From contig SXHT01000328.1 of assembly GCA_005773095.1 (NCBI GenBank), positions 1 to 15,666 of the forward strand: DNA of 15,666 bases. Direction: 5' to 3'. Position 1 is the stretch's first letter, and every line of letters starts with the position of its first letter. The stretch is from Planctomycetaceae bacterium. Its GTDB lineage: Bacteria; Planctomycetota; Planctomycetia; Pirellulales; PALSA-1355. This document shows, piece after piece, positions 13,054 through 15,666 of this stretch. The translations under genes were made by a program, and so were the position numbers. The notes below the pieces were generated by a model. It searched no databases, was not told the origin of the DNA, and saw nothing but the letters and a program-made list of their open reading frames with translations.

Positions 13054-13446
13054 TCACTGCGCTGATCGCGCGGAATCGCCCAGGCGTCGGCCACTTCCGG
13101 CGGCATGGTGGGCGAGCAGCCGATCGACAACCCATTCGTACGCATCCGGCGATTCGTCCACAAGATACGCATCGATCTTGCCCAGCGTCGGCGGCAAGCC
13201 GCTGAGATCGAGCGTAACACGGCGCAGGAGCGTCGTCTTGTCCGCATCGGGTGCCCTTGTCCAAATCGGGTGCCCTTGTCCACATCGGGTGCGCTTGTCC
13301 GCAGCGGGTGCCATTGTCAGGCCTTCGCGCTGCAATCGCGCTGCCAGAAAGGCATCCATCGAATTACGAAAGCTGACGGCGGAAGGTGCGGTTGTGGGAA
13401 TTCTGCCTGTGATGACCTGGGGACTGGATGGATAGTTCTTGCTCAT
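13054..13446 (-). pseudogene. Truncated DUF1549 gene with tandem-repeat insertion
   Basis: From a possible ATG at 13446 the minus strand reads SFRNSMDAFLAARLQREGLT and APAADK, a 19-residue foreign insert, then TTLLRRVTLDLSGLPPT and IDAYLVDESPDAYEWVVDRL, which is the start of a DUF1549 domain. Similarity ends after DRLLAHH; the rest of DUF1549 and all of DUF1553 are absent and the frame stops at 13054. The insert comes from four 19-bp repeats at 13237-13312. In another frame the same strand ends with DAWAIPRDQRSEKRLLALRD... to a stop at 12966, which I cannot identify and which may be the tail of a different gene joined by deletion. The remnant follows the DUF1501 gene at 13508-14890 and was probably its partner. 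Confidence 0.78.
13237..13312. repeat. Four tandem 19-bp repeats
   Basis: Units at 13237-13255, 13256-13274, 13275-13293 and 13294-13312 share CTTGTCC(G/A)(C/A)A(T/G)CGGGTGC(C/G), followed by the diverging ATTGTCAGG. Each pair of units differs at only one to three bases. They lie in the DUF1549 remnant at the ADK-TTLLRR position. Three extra copies add 57 bases, exactly 19 codons, so the downstream frame is preserved. There are no spacers, so this is not a CRISPR array. Confidence 0.9.
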
Positions 13447-13507
13447 AAAGCGAATACAACTCATCTCCGTATATTCACATTCGTTGGTCGCACTTGGAAG
13501 TGGACGA

Positions 13508-14890
13508 TTAAAACAACTCTGAAATGATCGTCCCGCTGTCAATTGCCGGCACCGGTCGGCCCGAGCGATTGAGAAAACACGTTGACGGATCGACACCTAA
13601 AACGTGATAAATCGTGGCATGGAGATCCCCCGGCGTGACAGGCCGTTCCTTCGGACGCTCGCCATGACGGTCGGTCGCCCCGACAACACGACCACCCTTA
13701 ACCCCGCCCCCTGCTACCAGCACAAACATCGCGTCCGCCCAGTGATCGCGGCCGGGCTTGCCTACGCTCAATGGTGGCCCGCCGTTGCCACCATCGTTCA
13801 TCCGCGGCGTGCGACTGAACTCTCCACACATTACCACCAGCACCTTTTCCGACAATCCACTATCGCTCAAATCCTGTAGCAACGATGACACTGCCATATC
13901 GATCTTGGGTAGATGGGTTTCCATGGAAGGCTGCAAGTCCCAATGCTGGTCCCATCCCCCCATGTGGACAGTGACGAACATGCAACCGGCTTCCACCAGC
14001 CGTCTGGCCAGCAGCGTGGACTGACCCCAGGTGTTGCGTCCGTAGCGGTCGCGCAATGCGTCGGGTTCGGCCCCGATGTCGAACGCCTTGTTAGCTACCG
14101 AACTCGTAACGAACTGGTATGCTTGAGATTGAAAGCGATCCATTGCATCGAGCCCACCAGATGCATCGACCTCGCGACGAAGTCGATCTAAATGCATCAG
14201 AAGATAACGACGGTCTTCTAGTCGCGTAATGGTAAGCCCATCTGCAAGTCGCACATTATTGACCTTAAAGTTGGCCCCATTGGGATCGCTGCCGGTCTCA
14301 AAAGGATGGTACTGCGGGCCCAGATAGTTGCCGCCGAAAAAGCCCGGCCGGAAATCGTTCACCCTCGCTTCCGGAATCGCCACATAAGGCGGCAAGCCGG
14401 GACGCCGCGGGCCGCAGACTTTGGCGGCAATTGAGCCGATCGACGGATTTTGTCCAATGGTGTCCCCCGTTGGACGGTCGCGCGAAGTGAGTACCAGGTG
14501 CGAGCCACCTAAATGATCGGAATCCCCATGATGCAACGAACGAATGAGCGAGAACCGGTCGGCCACCTTCGCCTGCAGTGGGAGCATTTCGCAGATCTCA
14601 ATCCCCGGCACGTTGGTCTTGATCGGTCGCCAGATGCCACGGATTTCTGCCGGCGCTTCAGGCTTCATATCGTAAAGGTCAAGGTGGCTTGGCCCTCCGT
14701 CGAGCCACAATAGAATGACAGACGTATCTTTTTTACTTTGGACAGCGGTCGCGGTTTCGTTTTCCGCCCGGGCTTTCAACACAGATGATAGACCAACCGA
14801 AGCCATACCCGCCACGCCGATCTGCACGAAGGTTCGTCGCGTCACGGCGTCGCCATAATTGCCGGGGGAGCCGGCCGAAATACGAAACAT
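13508..14890 (-). CDS. DUF1501 (sulfatase/phosphatase-like) Tat-exported protein, second copy
   Basis: A complete 460-residue DUF1501 protein. The start at 14890 is firm: AGGAGG lies five bases upstream. A twin-arginine signal follows (TRRTFVQIGVAGMA, Arg18-Arg19). Family blocks are ILLWLDGGPSHLDLYD (59-74), GGWDQH at 311-316, GEFSRT at 356-361 and GRDHW at 380-384, then LVAGGGVKGGRVVGATD and the DLHATIYHVLGVDP tail. It differs clearly from the copy at 2006-3346, including a longer segment before GRDHW and a shorter N-terminus before the Tat motif, so it belongs to another subgroup. Downstream is only a broken DUF1549 gene. It is expected to be exported; the substrate is unknown. Confidence 0.93.
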   Translation of the reverse strand: MFRISAGSPGNYGDAVTRRTFVQIGVAGMASVGLSSVLKARAENETATAVQSKKDTSVILLWLDGGPSHLDLYDMKPEAPAEIRGIWRPIKTNVPGIEICEMLPLQAKVADRFSLIRSLHHGDSDHLGGSHLVLTSRDRPTGDTIGQNPSIGSIAAKVCGPRRPGLPPYVAIPEARVNDFRPGFFGGNYLGPQYHPFETGSDPNGANFKVNNVRLADGLTITRLEDRRYLLMHLDRLRREVDASGGLDAMDRFQSQAYQFVTSSVANKAFDIGAEPDALRDRYGRNTWGQSTLLARRLVEAGCMFVTVHMGGWDQHWDLQPSMETHLPKIDMAVSSLLQDLSDSGLSEKVLVVMCGEFSRTPRMNDGGNGGPPLSVGKPGRDHWADAMFVLVAGGGVKGGRVVGATDRHGERPKERPVTPGDLHATIYHVLGVDPSTCFLNRSGRPVPAIDSGTIISELF

Positions 14891-15187
14891 GAATGCCTCC
14901 TATGGAATTTCTGTGCGCTGCATGGATTCTGAATACTGTGATTTCTATGCCCGCGAGAACAGTGCGGTTTCCATTGCTGAATTTAGATAAAGCAATTAGA
15001 ATGCTCCACAATAAATTCACCGTCACATGGAGGCTGTTGGGGTGACTCAATTGCGGCGCCATTAGACCCGAGTGTAGGCTCACGGTGCAAGCAGCTAAAC
15101 GAATAAGCCATCATCGATTGGTCGCAAAGGTCTTGGCACGCCCCCCAGGAATACCGCATCCAACTCAGCTGGTTCACAAGAACGTTC

Positions 15188-15235
15188 TGACCCGTCTTCT
15201 TTCCCGTTTTCTTTCCCTGACCCGTTTTCTTTCCT
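15188..15235 (+). repeat. Pyrimidine-rich tandem microrepeat
   Basis: TGACCCGTCTTCTTTCCC at 15188-15205 recurs at 15218-15235 with two changes, and a shorter unit CGTTTTCTTTCCC lies between them (15205-15217). Similar TTCTTTCCCTGACCCG-type strings are known to me as extragenic relics in related genomes, but that is from memory only. Confidence 0.5.
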
Positions 15236-15287
15236 GGGTGGCCTCGATCGCAAGGCTATTCCAGTCCCAATTCAGAACCTTTCGCGA

Positions 15288-15306
15288 GGCAGCTGAAAAA
15301 GCTGCC
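15288..15306. repeat. Perfect 7-bp hairpin
   Basis: GGCAGCT (15288-15294) and AGCTGCC (15300-15306) pair around GAAAA. It lies 69 bases before the dehydratase start and could be part of its leader. No T-run follows. Confidence 0.35.
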
Positions 15307-15374
15307 AAATCGTTCAACCCGCTCCGCGTTGAGACGGTGCTTACCAGCAAAACTGCCTGCCGCAGGGTGCCCCT

Positions 15375-15666
15375 ATGAAAATCGTCGCTATCCACGACCA
15401 AACCATCGCCATCGCGTCGCCCATGCGCAATGCCTATATCAACTTCTCGCAGATGACGGCCTCGGTGGTGGCGCTGGTCACCGACGTCATCCGCGATGGC
15501 GCGCCGGTAGTCGGTTTCGGGTTCAATTCCAACGGTCGCTACGCCGCCAGCGGCATCTTGCGCGAGCGTGTTATCCCGCGGTTGCGCGCCGCCGAACCGG
15601 CCGCACTGCTCACGGATGACCACGGCAACTTTGACCCATTCAAAGCCTGGAACCTGATGATGGCCA
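15375..15666 (+). CDS. Enolase-superfamily dehydratase, D(-)-tartrate dehydratase-like (partial)
   Basis: The frame from ATG at 15375 stays open to the window edge (97 residues). The text MKIVAIHDQTIAIASPMRNA, INFSQMTASVVALVTDV, GFGFNSNGRYAASGILRER and FDPFKAWNLMMA closely resembles the N-terminal capping domain of the mandelate racemase/enolase subgroup that includes D(-)-tartrate dehydratase, as I remember it. These enzymes abstract the proton alpha to a carboxylate and eliminate water from sugar acids with Mg2+. The FNSNGRY loop is the part of the cap expected near the substrate. The catalytic barrel lies beyond the window, so specificity cannot be fixed; other acid-sugar dehydratases remain possible. 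A weak CAGGGTG lies about seven bases before the start. Confidence 0.8.
   Translation, partial: MKIVAIHDQTIAIASPMRNAYINFSQMTASVVALVTDVIRDGAPVVGFGFNSNGRYAASGILRERVIPRLRAAEPAALLTDDHGNFDPFKAWNLMMA

Larger units (their letters stand above)
14891..15374. other. Intergenic region between divergent genes
   Basis: These 484 bases separate the minus-strand DUF1501 gene from the plus-strand dehydratase gene. AGGAGG for the DUF1501 gene is at 14896-14901 on the minus strand. The rest holds a pyrimidine-rich microrepeat (15188-15235) and a hairpin (15288-15306). Open frames here carry no family signature and look accidental. I see no convincing promoter. Confidence 0.5.

Noticed and set aside
13237..13312. 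CRISPR-like array
   Set aside because: The 19-bp units follow each other without spacers, and no cas gene is nearby.

Overview
The window most likely comes from a planctomycete (Pirellulales-like) chromosome or metagenomic contig of high GC content. The evidence is two DUF1501 proteins with twin-arginine leaders, DUF1549/DUF1553 partners, a TadG-like von Willebrand protein, and a fragment of a REP-associated tyrosine transposase. No ribosomal RNA, tRNA or CRISPR array was recognised. No searches were run; identities rest on motifs and family memory.

Layout. 1-143 (-): start of an unidentified, possibly membrane protein. 387-3346 (+): intact two-gene operon of a DUF1549/DUF1553 protein and a Tat-exported DUF1501 protein, bracketed by two 126-bp copies of a REP/MITE-like element (219-344 and 3384-3509, 79% identical, no gaps). 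3651-5042 (+): twelve-helix MFS-like transporter. 5242-5759 (-): class IV aminotransferase that has lost its middle, including the PLP-lysine region. 5758-5997 (+): orphan HicB-like protein whose ATG overlaps the aminotransferase ATG head to head.

The most interesting part is 6019-8912 (-). A small MazG-like nucleotide pyrophosphohydrolase is coupled by an ATGA overlap to an 830-residue protein. That protein reads as a PD-(D/E)XK nuclease, a DUF2075/Schlafen-type superfamily 1 helicase and a LexA-like S24 serine protease in one chain. All catalytic motifs appear intact. I infer a stress-response or anti-phage module in which the protease domain may process the enzyme or sense damage, while the pyrophosphohydrolase acts on the nucleotide pool.

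8913-9585 is gene-poor and holds a RAYT transposase fragment. 9586-11460 (+) is a TadE/TadG-like protein with a von Willebrand A fold. 11461-13446 is largely a graveyard: an IS4-family transposase fragment, several hairpins, a possible small membrane protein, a structured 11-bp inverted repeat, a GxxExxY (PD-(D/E)XK) pseudogene and a broken DUF1549 gene carrying four 19-bp tandem repeats. 13508-14890 (-) is a second, intact DUF1501 gene whose apparent DUF1549 partner is that wreck. 15375 to the end (+) is the start of an enolase-superfamily sugar-acid dehydratase resembling D(-)-tartrate dehydratase.

Taken together, housekeeping-like planctomycete gene pairs are interrupted by repeated cycles of insertion, deletion and decay, with one compact intact candidate defence operon in between.
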